Positions 8,678-18,972 are shown, numbered from the stretch's first letter. The stretch is DNA of 64,000 bases from SIG607 sp045648445 (GCA_045648445.1 JAZRNY010000003.1:62001-126000), one strand, 5' to 3'. Notes: generated by a model from the letters alone, not told the origin. Made by a program: numbers and translations.

Positions 8678-9412
8678 TTAATCTCCTAACTGTTTAAGCA
8701 ATGATTTAATAGGTTCTTTTTTTATATTTTCTTTAAGCCAAGTGATATAAGATGGGTCAGATTCCGCAATCTGTACTAATGTTTCACCGTTATGTCTTCC
8801 AAAAGAAAGTGTATATGTGTTAATATCAATGGGCGGAGCCTGTTCTTCGTCGCCAAATAAAACTTCGATGTCCTTTCGACTTGCAAGATAGTCGCACATA
8901 TGTACAAACTTTCCTATTTTATCGCTTGGTTTCGGTAGAGTTGTTGAGCTTCTTTTATTTGTATTCCATTCACCCATATGTGAAGCGATTGCATTAGAAA
9001 CCATATTTAATTCATCTTCGTTTATGAAGCCCTTTAATGTTTCTGCATTCTTAACCCACTCCGCACAAACTACAGGATGCTCAAATGTCGTAAAAGCTCC
9101 ACCATTTTCTCCATGTTTCCAACCATCATGAAGAATAATTGCAACAATAATTAAATCTCTTTCTCTGTCAGTAAACTGATTTTTAAACTGCTCTATGCCC
9201 AGTAGATGGTTTGCGAATCTTGCGGCTGCTTTAGTGTGTCGCACTAACCCACCGTCACCCAAAGCATACTGGGGATGATATTTTCCCGTACTTGAGGCCG
9301 CCACCTCAAAGAAATAGTCTGGTAAATTATTTATTGCAAGTGCAAGAAAACTTTTAATATCGTCGTTTTGTATGTATTCAATTTCTTTTGCAAAGATTTT
9401 AGTCTTTGTCAT
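8678..9412 (-). CDS. HD-domain phosphohydrolase with ExoX-like C-terminal motif
   Basis: 244 residues. HD-type metal motif: HTKAAARF, then ILHDGWKHG, then a later His (HMGEW). The C-terminus, FGRHNGETL followed by DPSYITWL, resembles the short module (DUF3820 type) at the end of ExoX-like exonucleases. The likely role is nucleotide or nucleic-acid hydrolysis. It lies between ligase and an ERCC4 nuclease in the replication block. ATG after AAGGAG. Confidence 0.65.
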   Translation of the reverse strand: MTKTKIFAKEIEYIQNDDIKSFLALAINNLPDYFFEVAASSTGKYHPQYALGDGGLVRHTKAAARFANHLLGIEQFKNQFTDRERDLIIVAIILHDGWKHGENGGAFTTFEHPVVCAEWVKNAETLKGFINEDELNMVSNAIASHMGEWNTNKRSSTTLPKPSDKIGKFVHMCDYLASRKDIEVLFGDEEQAPPIDINTYTLSFGRHNGETLVQIAESDPSYITWLKENIKKEPIKSLLKQLGD

Positions 9413-9422
9413 TAAATTCTCC

Positions 9423-9953
9423 TTATCTTAAATAATCTTTTAAATAGTAAGTGAAGTATCCTCTTATAAAAACACCTGAGTATTTATTATCCGGCATAAA
9501 CATTATTGGCAAATTGTATTTGAAGTGAAATGAGTGAAGAGAAGCCCAATAAGATTTTTTGTTATACTGTGAATTATAGTTTCCACCTACTACATCGGCA
9601 TAATTGCCATTTTCAATCAATAAAACCTTGGTTTGCGGAGCAAGAGATAATTCTTTTTCGAGTCTATCTCGCTCTTTGGTTAAGTTTCCTGAAAGTTCTT
9701 CAAGGCTTCCCTTTCGTTCGACAACACATTCCTTGTCAAAATATAAATCTCTTGGTATATTCAATGCTTCATTTTTTGGAATCATAAATGAGTAATCTGC
9801 ATACTCTAAGGCTCTTTTCTTGTATTTGATACCTTTTTTATCAAAATAATCTAATATGTGTTGATTTTCTTTTTCTCTTGTATCTACAAGTACAACTATA
9901 GATTTAACTAATTCATCCATTTCTTTATCTGTATATTTGAATTTATTTAGCAA
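9423..9953 (-). CDS. ERCC4-type structure-specific nuclease
   Basis: 176 residues. VDTREKE near residue 24 and VVERKGSLEEL near 76 give the D...ERK active site of XPF/Mus81 nucleases. There is no helicase or HhH2 domain, so it is a stand-alone nuclease, probably acting on branched DNA during phage replication or recombination. TTG start after GAGGTG. Confidence 0.75.
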   Translation of the reverse strand: MLNKFKYTDKEMDELVKSIVVLVDTREKENQHILDYFDKKGIKYKKRALEYADYSFMIPKNEALNIPRDLYFDKECVVERKGSLEELSGNLTKERDRLEKELSLAPQTKVLLIENGNYADVVGGNYNSQYNKKSYWASLHSFHFKYNLPIMFMPDNKYSGVFIRGYFTYYLKDYLR

Positions 9954-9957
9954 TAAA

Positions 9958-12900
9958 TCACCTCACAAAAGTCCATTTTTTAAGTATTGTTTCAAGGTCA
10001 TTTTTATCTTGTTTCCAAACATCTTTACCGTTCTCGTCTTTACCCTCATGTCGCCAAATTCCTTCGTTGGAACATTCAATGGTTTTTATGATATCACCTA
10101 CTTCAATTGGTGATGCATCGTATTGTGCTCGTTTTACTTTTACAACGTCAATATCACCATTACAAATACGATAAAGGGTCAATTTTGGATTTTTGAATTT
10201 ACACTCATAGCCCTGTACGAAAGCATACTCTGGTTTAATGTTACCGTTTACAGTCTTAACATATCCTAAGCAATCGAGTTCGTATTTAAGTCTTTTGTTT
10301 AATGGAACTTCTTCGTCATCTAAATCGTTCCAAATTTCCTTCAGCGCAGATTCACAATCAAAGTTTGTAAATTGTTTTTCGGTTTGGTTAGAATATTTTT
10401 CTATATATTTTTTATAAGTGCTGTCTACTTTTGTTTTAGAGAACTGAGACCTTCCCTCTAAATCGTCACAGCATTTTAAGAATTTCTCAATTTTTCCGAT
10501 AGCTCCAAAGTCTTTAAAGTATCCAATTTGAACTAAGGTTGAAATTTTACCAGAATTGATGCTTTTTACTTTTTTCAAGTCTTTAAATAATTCATAAAAA
10601 TTATCATATGTTTTCTTTTGAGAAAGAGCATATAAATCATCTGCGCTTTTTTGACTTAGTCCTTTTAATGAAAGCAACGAAGGATAGATTACAGATTTTT
10701 CTTTATCTGCTACAAATCTACGGTTATCGTTACCCCATTTAAACTCACCTTCTTGTATACCAAAGGCTTTTGTCATTTCCTGTTTTAACAAAGCAACTTT
10801 ATCTTTATTACCCTTATCAGAATAATGTTGTAAAACTACTTCATAAAATTCAAACGGATAATTAGCCTTTTGCCAAGCTTGATATAAAGAGTCGAGTGCC
10901 ATGCAGTAAGCGTGCGCGGAGTTAAATCCATAAGCACAGTTATCGTTTATGATTGTCCAAACCTTTTGTGAGGCCTCGTATGCAGAATCTTTATCCATTC
11001 CGTCATCTTCGATAATGCGCTTCGCAAAACCGTCAATGAATTGAGATTTTAAAGGTTTAACTTTTTCTGGATGTTTTTTAGCAATCGCTTTAATAATTCC
11101 ATAACATTGGTCAATCGGGAAACCAGCATAGTTTAATGTGTTCATAACTTGCTCTTGGAAAATCATATACGAGTAAGGAAGTTCTTCGGTTCGCAAAATA
11201 TTATCAAAAGCAGGAATATCGTAACTAAAATCAACTCTGCTTTCAAATGTCTTGTACATTGACTTAAAGCCGGGACGAATGGCTGCTATAAACGCCGACA
11301 ACTCTGAAACGTTGTGGGGCTTATATTTTTTTACTTTCTTTGTTGTAGATTCTTTTTCTACCTGATTTAAACAAAGAGTATGACCATTTGCATATAAGTC
11401 CCAAACTTTATCGTCTGTTTTAATTAACTGTAAGAGTTTATTAACGTTAAAATGTTCAATGCCAATGCGGTCAAAAACTTTGGCAATCAATAATACAACA
11501 TCAACCTTCAGCAAGTCATTTTTAAGAAATTTATAGTTTTCTGCAACTGCTCCGTCCATAACGGTTGTTATGACTTCTTTCTTTGTTGATTCGCTCTTAC
11601 ATTTAACTAATCCTATTTCTTTACGAATGTTACCTTGATATAACAAGTACGCTGAAGGTGCTTTTTTCTTATCGGACACAATACCCCAATAAGGCTCTGA
11701 CTCTTCCAAATACGAATGATATTTTTCATCAACATAGTCTTTAATATCAATGTCGTCTTTTTCATCATCGTCGGCATATTTTAATGCTTCGTCGTACTTA
11801 CCTATCTGGTCTGAAATTTCATTCGCTAATTCAAAGTCCATTCCTTTAGCTTTAGCATAAAGTTTAAAAGCAGATTTTTTCTTCAGAGTGCCAAACGCTA
11901 TCATAGGAGCAGTGTGTTCTTCTCCCATAATTTCTGCTTGTGCCTCTTCAAAGATTTCTACATTGCCTACATTTAGGTCAATATCAGGGAGACTATTAGA
12001 TTCGAGTATTCGACTTGTACTAATAAATCTTTCTGGGTATAGTTTTATGGCTGAGGTAAATCTATCTACTTTTGAAAAACCACAAAGAGTATTTGTAAAA
12101 TAGCCAACCGCCGAACCTCTTCCTGTATCGGTAATTAGACCACCTTTTTCAACTGCTCTCTTAACGATTTCGTAGTCGATTAAAGGATAATCAACCATTC
12201 CAGTATCTTTGTAGGTTTGAACTTCGCTTTTTACCCCTTCAAAATATCTATCGTATTCTTCTTTAGGAATATCTTTCATATATTCTTTGAATTTCGAAGT
12301 GATGAAGCGACTATAGATTTTGTCCTTTTCTTCTTTGGTTTTATCAGGATATAATGTAGGAAGTTTGATTACCGGCTGAAATATAATGTTATCGTCATAA
12401 TCTTCAAATTCGAGACAAACATCCGTATTATCCATTGCTCTTTGAATTTGTTCTTTGGTAAATACACCTTGCTCTAAAAATCTCTGCATTACAGTTTCGT
12501 CATCAGGATAATCCATAAACCAATCATCTTCGTCTTCATAATGAAGACCTTTGGCAGCGAGAATATAATCTCTTAAAGCAGAATCTTCAGGATATATATA
12601 ATGAGAGTCGAGACCAACAATCATTTCTATGCCGTATTTTTGTGATAATTCAAGCAAATGCTTATTCCAATTGGCTTGTTCTTCTGTTAAGTGATTTTGA
12701 ATTTCGAGCATAAAGTTGTTGCCAAAGTGCTCGTGTAATTTTACAATTACGTCATCTGCATTTTCTTTACCTCGAAACGCTATACAAGCAGTTGTAATAA
12801 ACACATCGTTTGCAGGGAGAGATAACAGTAACTCTAAATCAACACGAGGTCTGAAATAGTAACCAGTGATATTTGCTTCTGAAAGAATATCGTTGATTGC

Positions 12901-13251
12901 TTGTCTTCCGTTCTCGTTTCTTGCCAATATTACGATATGTCGATTCTGTCTATCCCTTACGGTTTTTATAGAGCCGTCTTTATTTGTCTTTTGATTACCA
13001 TCTTTATCGAGTTCTGGATATTCTTTAATTCTATCCCTAACCCAATATGCCTCTGTTCCAAAAACAAACTTTAAGTTGTGTTTTTTGGCAGCTTCGTATG
13101 CTCTCCAATAATTTGATTGCCAACCATGCTCAACTGAAGATATTATTTTATGACCAAGCTCTACCGCCCTTTTTGCGTAATCTTCATAGGTTGCCGCACT
13201 ATCGGGGACGAATATGTTGGAAAAACAAGTATGTTTATGATAATTCTGCAT
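9958..13251 (-). CDS. dnaE: C-family DNA polymerase (DNA polymerase III alpha type)
   Basis: 1097 residues. N-terminal PHP domain: YHKHTCFSN and SVEHGW supply metal-binding histidines. The polymerase core has DTGRGSAVGYF and the catalytic PDIDLN motif (about residue 417), followed by a long fingers/HhH region (GLSQKSADDL near 870). No separate 3'-5' exonuclease motif is seen. It is the replicative polymerase of the phage. ATG at 13251 after TTAGGAG. Confidence 0.92.
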   Translation of the reverse strand: MQNYHKHTCFSNIFVPDSAATYEDYAKRAVELGHKIISSVEHGWQSNYWRAYEAAKKHNLKFVFGTEAYWVRDRIKEYPELDKDGNQKTNKDGSIKTVRDRQNRHIVILARNENGRQAINDILSEANITGYYFRPRVDLELLLSLPANDVFITTACIAFRGKENADDVIVKLHEHFGNNFMLEIQNHLTEEQANWNKHLLELSQKYGIEMIVGLDSHYIYPEDSALRDYILAAKGLHYEDEDDWFMDYPDDETVMQRFLEQGVFTKEQIQRAMDNTDVCLEFEDYDDNIIFQPVIKLPTLYPDKTKEEKDKIYSRFITSKFKEYMKDIPKEEYDRYFEGVKSEVQTYKDTGMVDYPLIDYEIVKRAVEKGGLITDTGRGSAVGYFTNTLCGFSKVDRFTSAIKLYPERFISTSRILESNSLPDIDLNVGNVEIFEEAQAEIMGEEHTAPMIAFGTLKKKSAFKLYAKAKGMDFELANEISDQIGKYDEALKYADDDEKDDIDIKDYVDEKYHSYLEESEPYWGIVSDKKKAPSAYLLYQGNIRKEIGLVKCKSESTKKEVITTVMDGAVAENYKFLKNDLLKVDVVLLIAKVFDRIGIEHFNVNKLLQLIKTDDKVWDLYANGHTLCLNQVEKESTTKKVKKYKPHNVSELSAFIAAIRPGFKSMYKTFESRVDFSYDIPAFDNILRTEELPYSYMIFQEQVMNTLNYAGFPIDQCYGIIKAIAKKHPEKVKPLKSQFIDGFAKRIIEDDGMDKDSAYEASQKVWTIINDNCAYGFNSAHAYCMALDSLYQAWQKANYPFEFYEVVLQHYSDKGNKDKVALLKQEMTKAFGIQEGEFKWGNDNRRFVADKEKSVIYPSLLSLKGLSQKSADDLYALSQKKTYDNFYELFKDLKKVKSINSGKISTLVQIGYFKDFGAIGKIEKFLKCCDDLEGRSQFSKTKVDSTYKKYIEKYSNQTEKQFTNFDCESALKEIWNDLDDEEVPLNKRLKYELDCLGYVKTVNGNIKPEYAFVQGYECKFKNPKLTLYRICNGDIDVVKVKRAQYDASPIEVGDIIKTIECSNEGIWRHEGKDENGKDVWKQDKNDLETILKKWTFVR

Positions 13252-13261
13252 TTAACATCTC

Positions 13262-14350
13262 CTAAAATAAATCTGAATCTTCAGTTTTTGTCTTATCTTT
13301 CTTTTCGTTAAAATCTTTTATAAACTTACACTTCTTTCTGTAGTTGCAGAGCGTGTTACAATAGAAAGTATCCTCAGACTCTTTTCCTGTTTTAGTTAAT
13401 CTTGTAAACTCTCTCGGCTTCCATTCTTCTTCACTTTCAAATTTATCTGCTATCTTATTTATGTATTCAAGTGTTTCGTCAATATTCTCTTGTGTTAAAT
13501 CATATTTTCTTACATACGGTTTAATTGTGTATTTATCTTTAATCTCTTGTGGTATTTCGTTATTCTTTAAGGCAGTATCTAACATGATTTCAATGTCAAC
13601 TTCATCGTAACCTAAGTCGGTTAAATCTTGTTCGATATATGATTTCAATTCTTTGACAATTTTTCCTCTATTAACTACCTTAGTTAAAGTTGTCTTTTCT
13701 TTTGATGTTTTGCGAGCCTTACCTAAAAAAGTAATTTCGCAATACTTTAACATTATCCAAGCAACCTCTTTTACTTGGAATCCTTCTTGCTGCTTTGCGA
13801 GCGCATAAAAAACCAATTGTCGTCCATGGTGTTGCAAATCAGCATTTGAAAACTGTGAGCTTGTTTTCCAGTCATAGATGGAGATTGTTCCGTCTGCATT
13901 CTTACGAATTAAGTCAATAAATCCTTGAACGTACCTGTCGTCATTGACCTTATATAAAACAAATTGTTCAGTTTCAAACTTGCCTTTCGGCGGAGTAAAG
14001 TTACTACAGAAATGGCTCATATCAGCAACCCAACTATCTCTTATAGAATCTCCGCCCTGTCTATCTTTAGGGAAGTTTAAATCAAGCATTTCTAAATCTT
14101 CAAGTTCTGATTTAAGAACGCCCGGCAAAACATCTGTTGTATTTTTGCCGTTTATAATCTCCTCAAGCGTATCATGTATTTTAGTTCCTAATACGCCATA
14201 AATATTATTATCGCCTTTGAGATGTTCTTTATATGTAAGAAACGCTTCATAAGAACAGTTGTCTATTGTATTTAATTTTGAAATACTGTAAACATTTACA
14301 CCTTTATCAAATAATTCTTTTAATCTTGGGTCTAATTCTCTTTGTCCGAT
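13262..14350 (-). CDS. PD-(D/E)XK (Cas4/AddB-like) nuclease, apparent ATC start
   Basis: 362 residues. The N-terminal region YSISKLNTIDNCSYEAF and GTKIHDTLEEI is the conserved start of this nuclease family, including the His motif. The core has IDL...ISIYDWKTSSQFS (the D-x-K motif) and QLVFYALA. C-terminal Cys residues (FYCNTLCNYRKKCKF) can hold the FeS cluster typical of Cas4/AddB. The first NTG codon is the TTG at 14128, inside the nuclease, so it would remove the His motif. AGGAGG (14359-14364) sits 8 nt before an in-frame ATC at 14350. It probably trims DNA ends in phage recombination. Confidence 0.8.
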   Translation of the reverse strand: MGQRELDPRLKELFDKGVNVYSISKLNTIDNCSYEAFLTYKEHLKGDNNIYGVLGTKIHDTLEEIINGKNTTDVLPGVLKSELEDLEMLDLNFPKDRQGGDSIRDSWVADMSHFCSNFTPPKGKFETEQFVLYKVNDDRYVQGFIDLIRKNADGTISIYDWKTSSQFSNADLQHHGRQLVFYALAKQQEGFQVKEVAWIMLKYCEITFLGKARKTSKEKTTLTKVVNRGKIVKELKSYIEQDLTDLGYDEVDIEIMLDTALKNNEIPQEIKDKYTIKPYVRKYDLTQENIDETLEYINKIADKFESEEEWKPREFTRLTKTGKESEDTFYCNTLCNYRKKCKFIKDFNEKKDKTKTEDSDLF

Positions 14351-14378
14351 ATGTATTTCCTCCTATCAAATGGTTATT

Positions 14379-14558
14379 TTATTCGAATGCATTTTCCAAT
14401 TCTTGAAGTAATAAAACATCTTTTGGAATATCTAATTGTGCATGGCATTCAGGGCATTCTGATGTTAATTCAAGATTACCTCTTTCACATAAACAAAGTG
14501 AGCAATAATACATTCCTAAGCCAGCACCTTTCCAACGGCCAGATTTATCTTTATTCAT
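14379..14558 (-). CDS. Small zinc-ribbon protein
   Basis: 59 residues with C-x2-C-x2-C (CSLCLCERG) and CPEC, one zinc site. AAAGGT precedes the ATG at 14558. Lies between primase-region genes. Function unknown. Confidence 0.65.
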   Translation of the reverse strand: MNKDKSGRWKGAGLGMYYCSLCLCERGNLELTSECPECHAQLDIPKDVLLLQELENAFE

Positions 14559-14784
14559 AATAGTCAAACCTTTCTTCCATACTTTGCTTTTCGTACTCTC
14601 TTACATTTTCACAGTATTCTTTTGTTGTGCATGGCATATGTGTAAATGGGTCATCGTGTAATTCGTATTTTTCTTCCATTTCTTTGACGATTTTAAATAC
14701 TTCTTCGATATCTTTTACAAAATAGAATCGTTCAAGAATATCAACGGCTACCTCTTGCATTTTATTAGTAATCTTTAAAGCCAA
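14551..14784 (-). CDS. Small acidic protein
   Basis: 77 residues, helical and acidic in its second half. The TTG start at 14784 is 8 nt from AAGGAG, and the gene overlaps the primase end by 10 nt. No recognised domain. Confidence 0.6.
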   Translation of the reverse strand: MALKITNKMQEVAVDILERFYFVKDIEEVFKIVKEMEEKYELHDDPFTHMPCTTKEYCENVREYEKQSMEERFDYYE

Positions 14785-15794
14785 ATAACACACTCCTTTA
14801 TCAGCTTAACAAATATCTCCTTACCTAAGTCTGAAGGACTTGCCTTGCTTCCTTCAGGTAGATATTTATGTTCTCGGTCATATATGTATCCAACTTGATT
14901 TTTATATATTTGGTTATTCATTTTCAATTTTTCAGCCTCAGCAATAACATCTTCTTCGTTCAATCCTTCGTCGTATGCGAGAATTATTTTTGGAATAAAC
15001 ATTGATTTAATATGTTTGGCTTGAGTATCGGATATATGGCAACCCGATGTAGCAAGAGCAATATGACAGCCAAAACTATTGCATTGCATTACTGATTTTT
15101 CGCTTTCAAAGATAACCGCCATACCTTTTTCTTCTATTGACTGATAATTCTCATTGAAACCATATATTGTCAAACTTCTTGAGCAAGGGATAATGGGGAG
15201 CCAGCGTTCTTCTTTTTCGCATTTTCCGTTGTAGCGCCCCATTATGCCTATTAGTTTGTTATCAAGTGAATAAATTGGAATTGTAACTCTGTTGCTTAAA
15301 GCATCATATCCAATATCAAATTTTTCTTGGCTTTCAAACGAAATGCCGTCCTTAAGAAACATTGTGTTGTAAAACCCTTTGTACTCGTCAAGTTCGGACT
15401 CATCATAAGTTTTCATAGAAAACTCTGGCTCAGATATTTCTTTTACGAGACCTTGAAAGAAGCCACCAAAAGGAAGTTTAATATCAATATCGTATTCTTC
15501 TTTGTCGAGTCCTGCATAATCTGCCGCCCGCTTTAATGCATTTGGAAAGTTCATATCTTTACGTTGCATTATAAGTGTATAAAGATTGCCTTTACTGTTT
15601 GTTGAAAAGCAATGAAAGGAGAGCGTATCAAGATTTAAAACCATTGAAGTGGGGTTTCTCCCCTCTTCTCTTGCAAACCTAAATGTTCTTTTGCAAGCGT
15701 CGAATGTTAACTGAGTGAATCCAAGCTCCTCTAATATTTCACGAACTACATCTTCGTCAGCCGAAAGGGCTTCATTAACTCGCATTACATTCAC
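14775..15794 (-). CDS. DnaG-type primase (TOPRIM)
   Basis: 339 residues. The zinc-ribbon half is degenerate (LSFHCFST ... NLYTLI, the CHC2-like core). The TOPRIM domain is clear: VIFESEKS (glutamate) and ILAYDEGLNEED (acidic pair), with ATSGCH between. It makes RNA primers, next to the DnaB-type helicase. A 15-nt gap to AAGGAG makes the ATG start less firm. Confidence 0.85.
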   Translation of the reverse strand: MNVMRVNEALSADEDVVREILEELGFTQLTFDACKRTFRFAREEGRNPTSMVLNLDTLSFHCFSTNSKGNLYTLIMQRKDMNFPNALKRAADYAGLDKEEYDIDIKLPFGGFFQGLVKEISEPEFSMKTYDESELDEYKGFYNTMFLKDGISFESQEKFDIGYDALSNRVTIPIYSLDNKLIGIMGRYNGKCEKEERWLPIIPCSRSLTIYGFNENYQSIEEKGMAVIFESEKSVMQCNSFGCHIALATSGCHISDTQAKHIKSMFIPKIILAYDEGLNEEDVIAEAEKLKMNNQIYKNQVGYIYDREHKYLPEGSKASPSDLGKEIFVKLIKECVIWL

Positions 15795-15813
15795 TCATTA
15801 TCACTCTCCTTTA

Positions 15814-17271
15814 TTATCTTCCTTTATATTTATCGGGTGAAATATCTACATACCCCAACTCCGTTAATGTGTTAAAACTCATATTTCTCTCATAGAGAAT
15901 AGCCGGTGCGGTATCGCCAAATCTATTCTTAGGAATAAACATTACAATATAATCTTTGTCTTCTGATAAATCTATCATCTTTTTAATCTTGCTATATTTA
16001 CCGTTATCATCTTTTTGCCAAGTGTAACCCTTCAGTTTTTCCTTTTCGTCAGCATATACTGGTCGGAAAATTGTAACGGTTGAAGCACATTCAGCGATTG
16101 CTCTACTCTTTCCAATACAGGAAAGGTCTAAATATCTTCTACCGTTAGATTCTGCTGAAGCTTGTGCTGTAGCCACTATTGCAACATTTTCTTTTTTGGC
16201 TATTAGGAATAGTTCTTTTGCGGTTTGCGAGAACAATCCCCAACTTCGCTCATCACTATCATTTTCGGGTTTCAATGTATCCCACAAAAACATTCCTACA
16301 TTTAATTTCGCATATTTTCTAATTATTTTCTTAACATTAGATAGCGCATAATTGTTTAATTCAACAAAGAAGATTTTGCCTTTACAGTTTGCTAACCATT
16401 CAGACGCTTCTTTAAGTTTTTCTTTTTGTTCTTCTGTGAAATTACCGACAATTAATCTTTGTCTGTTCATTCCGAAGTATTTAATCTCATTAAAAAGAAC
16501 ACTTGCCAAAATCATTTGACGGAATTCACTGCAACCCTGCTCGTTAGCTACGATACACACATTTTCGCCACTTTTGATGACTGGCAACACATACAATAGG
16601 ATTGCAGTAGTTGTTTTACCTTGACCTATGCCGCCAATATGAAGCAACATATTCTGACGATGAACTCCTGCTAATTTATAGTTTAAAAGTGGATATCCGA
16701 TTTTGAATCCAACTTCTTTACCTTTGTCCCAATCGTCAATATATGGCTCATATCCCTCTGAAATATTTTCTGCTTTAATCTTTTCATTTTTGCTAACACA
16801 AACATTGTTTAATTTAAAATCGTAAAAATCATATACTTCCTCAGACGACATTTGATTCAGTTTTTCGATATCTTTAACAACGTTGGTAAATCCTGCGTCA
16901 TACAAGCGAAGTAGCATATTGTTTTTAATCAGTTCATCATAATAAACTGGGGCATTATCTGCATTGAGCAATGAGGTTATATCTTGAATTGTTTTATATC
17001 CGCCCCGTCGCTCGTAACCCTTACGGAGCACTTCTTTATCTGATAAGTATGTATGAATTGAAATATTATCAAGCGTACTATATCCAGTTCTAATCATTCC
17101 TTCAGCAAGCCCGTAATAAAACATTCCGTCTTCAGTTAAAATATCCGTTCCGTTTTCAAGATTTTTGTAATCGTCATACAGTTCGGTATCTTTATATAAA
17201 CAAAAGATAAAGTTACACTCAGTCGTATCTCTTTTTTGAGTTAACTCTTTTGGAAAATCATTTAATTCTAT
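15814..17271 (-). CDS. dnaB: DnaB-like replicative helicase, apparent ATA start
   Basis: 485 residues. The N-terminal domain includes CLYKDTELYDDY. The RecA-like core has Walker A GIGQGKTTTAILL, a Walker B-like LWDTLK, and ATAQAS. The ATG at 17124 would drop 49 residues of the N-terminal domain. In frame, ATA at 17271 is 7 nt from AGGAGG and directly follows an in-frame TGA, and it overlaps the TAG of the upstream gene. It unwinds DNA at the phage fork with the primase. Confidence 0.88.
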   Translation of the reverse strand: MELNDFPKELTQKRDTTECNFIFCLYKDTELYDDYKNLENGTDILTEDGMFYYGLAEGMIRTGYSTLDNISIHTYLSDKEVLRKGYERRGGYKTIQDITSLLNADNAPVYYDELIKNNMLLRLYDAGFTNVVKDIEKLNQMSSEEVYDFYDFKLNNVCVSKNEKIKAENISEGYEPYIDDWDKGKEVGFKIGYPLLNYKLAGVHRQNMLLHIGGIGQGKTTTAILLYVLPVIKSGENVCIVANEQGCSEFRQMILASVLFNEIKYFGMNRQRLIVGNFTEEQKEKLKEASEWLANCKGKIFFVELNNYALSNVKKIIRKYAKLNVGMFLWDTLKPENDSDERSWGLFSQTAKELFLIAKKENVAIVATAQASAESNGRRYLDLSCIGKSRAIAECASTVTIFRPVYADEKEKLKGYTWQKDDNGKYSKIKKMIDLSEDKDYIVMFIPKNRFGDTAPAILYERNMSFNTLTELGYVDISPDKYKGR

Positions 17272-17774
17272 GTTTCATCCTCCTCCAGCCATTTTGAAAT
17301 GTCTTTGTTTTGATTTATTTGATTTGATATGTCCTCTATTTCTGGAGGTGCTTCTACGGTTGGTGTATATGCTCGTTTTTGAGCCTTAATTTTCTTTTGA
17401 ACTTCATTAATATGATTAACTATAATCACAAAAAGATAGCAAATCTTTCCGTAATCATTTTTAAATTTATCTTCCACCGAAGCCCAATATCTAAGGTCTT
17501 CTTCTTTATATAAAATGGTTGCCCATATTGTCTTGTTAGAGTAAGCAGATAGTGATTCTAATTTTTTAGTTAAAACTGTCGGAAATGCGCATCCTTTTTC
17601 ATATCCAAGCAATTCAATACAAAAGAAATCAATGATTTTACGACGATATTCTGCTTCTTGTTTATACTCCTCGTAAAGTTCTTTTGATTTATAGTACAGT
17701 CCATTATCTGCTTTATAGAAAATATCACTATTTCCCATCTCACCTGTTATTCTACATTTAACTTTTCGACCCAA
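17268..17774 (-). CDS. Protein of the replication operon, possible helicase loader
   Basis: 168 residues, charged and helical, with one Cys near residue 8. Its position directly before DnaB suggests a helicase loader or accessory role, but there is no P-loop and I do not recognise it. TTG start after AGGTG. Confidence 0.6.
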   Translation of the reverse strand: MGRKVKCRITGEMGNSDIFYKADNGLYYKSKELYEEYKQEAEYRRKIIDFFCIELLGYEKGCAFPTVLTKKLESLSAYSNKTIWATILYKEEDLRYWASVEDKFKNDYGKICYLFVIIVNHINEVQKKIKAQKRAYTPTVEAPPEIEDISNQINQNKDISKWLEEDET

Positions 17775-17797
17775 CTAGTCACCTACCGTTTCCGTAA

Positions 17798-17823
17798 GCT
17801 CCAGCGGGGCATCCCGCCGGAGC
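17798..17823 (-). repeat. GC-rich hairpin between genes
   Basis: GCTCCGGCGGG-atg-CCCCGCTGGAGC folds into a stem of about eleven pairs with one G-T, in otherwise AT-rich DNA. No T run follows, so it is not a normal terminator. It may stabilise or attenuate the transcript after the Sak4-like gene. Confidence 0.7.
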
Positions 17824-17834
17824 ATTTAATATTT

Positions 17835-18956
17835 TTATCCAAGTATTTCTATAATCTTTTCAAGTGGCTTTGTAGGAACGGACACTTCTTTGAAGTTTTC
17901 AATTCCTGCTTCTGCCATAACTTTCTTTACCTTTGCCTTAGTATCATCAGAAGCATTAGGGAACTTAGCCTTAATGACTTCAATTAACTCTTCGTTCTTT
18001 TCTTCGTCAATCTTATTTTCCTTTGCTGACTTGCTATATTCGGCAGCCTTTTTGTCTGCTTCTTTCTGAGCTTTAGCTTGTTCCTTCTTGGTTTCCTCAA
18101 GAGTTTTTGTTCCCTTGGCTTGCTCTGCAAGAATTGCATCTTTCATTGCTTTAATAAACTCGTCTGCATCAAAAGGAATCTTATCTACGATATCAGCAAA
18201 TCTGGACTTACTATCAACTGAATATGTATCGTCTCTAAAGCTAATGTAACGAGATTCAGAAACAACCTTGTTAACCGTAATATCCTGTTTGGTTACAACA
18301 TTCTTTCTGCCAGTCTTTTCTTTAACAATATCTCTATCAATATAGCCAAGACCTACAAAATGCATTTTATTTTTAAGATTATTGAAGTACCTCTGTGTTG
18401 TATCGGAAGTAAGCTTGCTATATGTTTCCTGAGTAATCGGGTCTATAATATCAGACCTCTTTACATGGCCGATAATAATGGGATTAATGCCTACCTTTTT
18501 AAGTTCCCAAATTAAATCAAGAACCATATCAAGTGCTTTGTCTTCACCTTTACCAAAACCACCCCAAGCGCCATTAATTGTTTCAGCTTTCTTATCGGGG
18601 TTCTTTTTATTATATAAGCGAACTGCTTCTCTTTCTGCCAAATCAATAAGTTCGTCAAAACTGTCATAAATAAGAACTTGCAAATCGGGATAATCTGTTG
18701 TCTTATTTTCAATAATATCTTCTGTAACTTCTTTGAGCTTTGTCCAATCTTCAATTTGCTCGGAAACAATTCCCTGAATTGCCGCTGCACCGTCTTCACG
18801 ACCAATATCCAAATGCATATATCCGTCATCGCCAACGAGTTTTTCACAAACCTGCTTAATGATAGTGGTTTTACCTATACCGCCTTCACCTAAAAGACAA
18901 ATGTTATAGTGCAAAGGGTTTAAATCAACTTCATTTTTTCTTCCGAATTTTCCCAT
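17835..18956 (-). CDS. Sak4-like RecA-fold recombination ATPase
   Basis: 373 residues. Walker A GEGGIGKTT at 23-31 and Walker B VLIYDSFDEL near 95, as in the phage nucleotide-binding Sak4 group. A Lys/Glu-rich coiled segment follows (about 280-330). Sak4 proteins promote single-strand annealing with a cognate SSB, and the gene just upstream encodes an SSB-like protein, which supports this call. ATG after GGAGG. Confidence 0.75.
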   Translation of the reverse strand: MGKFGRKNEVDLNPLHYNICLLGEGGIGKTTIIKQVCEKLVGDDGYMHLDIGREDGAAAIQGIVSEQIEDWTKLKEVTEDIIENKTTDYPDLQVLIYDSFDELIDLAEREAVRLYNKKNPDKKAETINGAWGGFGKGEDKALDMVLDLIWELKKVGINPIIIGHVKRSDIIDPITQETYSKLTSDTTQRYFNNLKNKMHFVGLGYIDRDIVKEKTGRKNVVTKQDITVNKVVSESRYISFRDDTYSVDSKSRFADIVDKIPFDADEFIKAMKDAILAEQAKGTKTLEETKKEQAKAQKEADKKAAEYSKSAKENKIDEEKNEELIEVIKAKFPNASDDTKAKVKKVMAEAGIENFKEVSVPTKPLEKIIEILG

Positions 18957-18972
18957 TAATTACATTCCTCCA

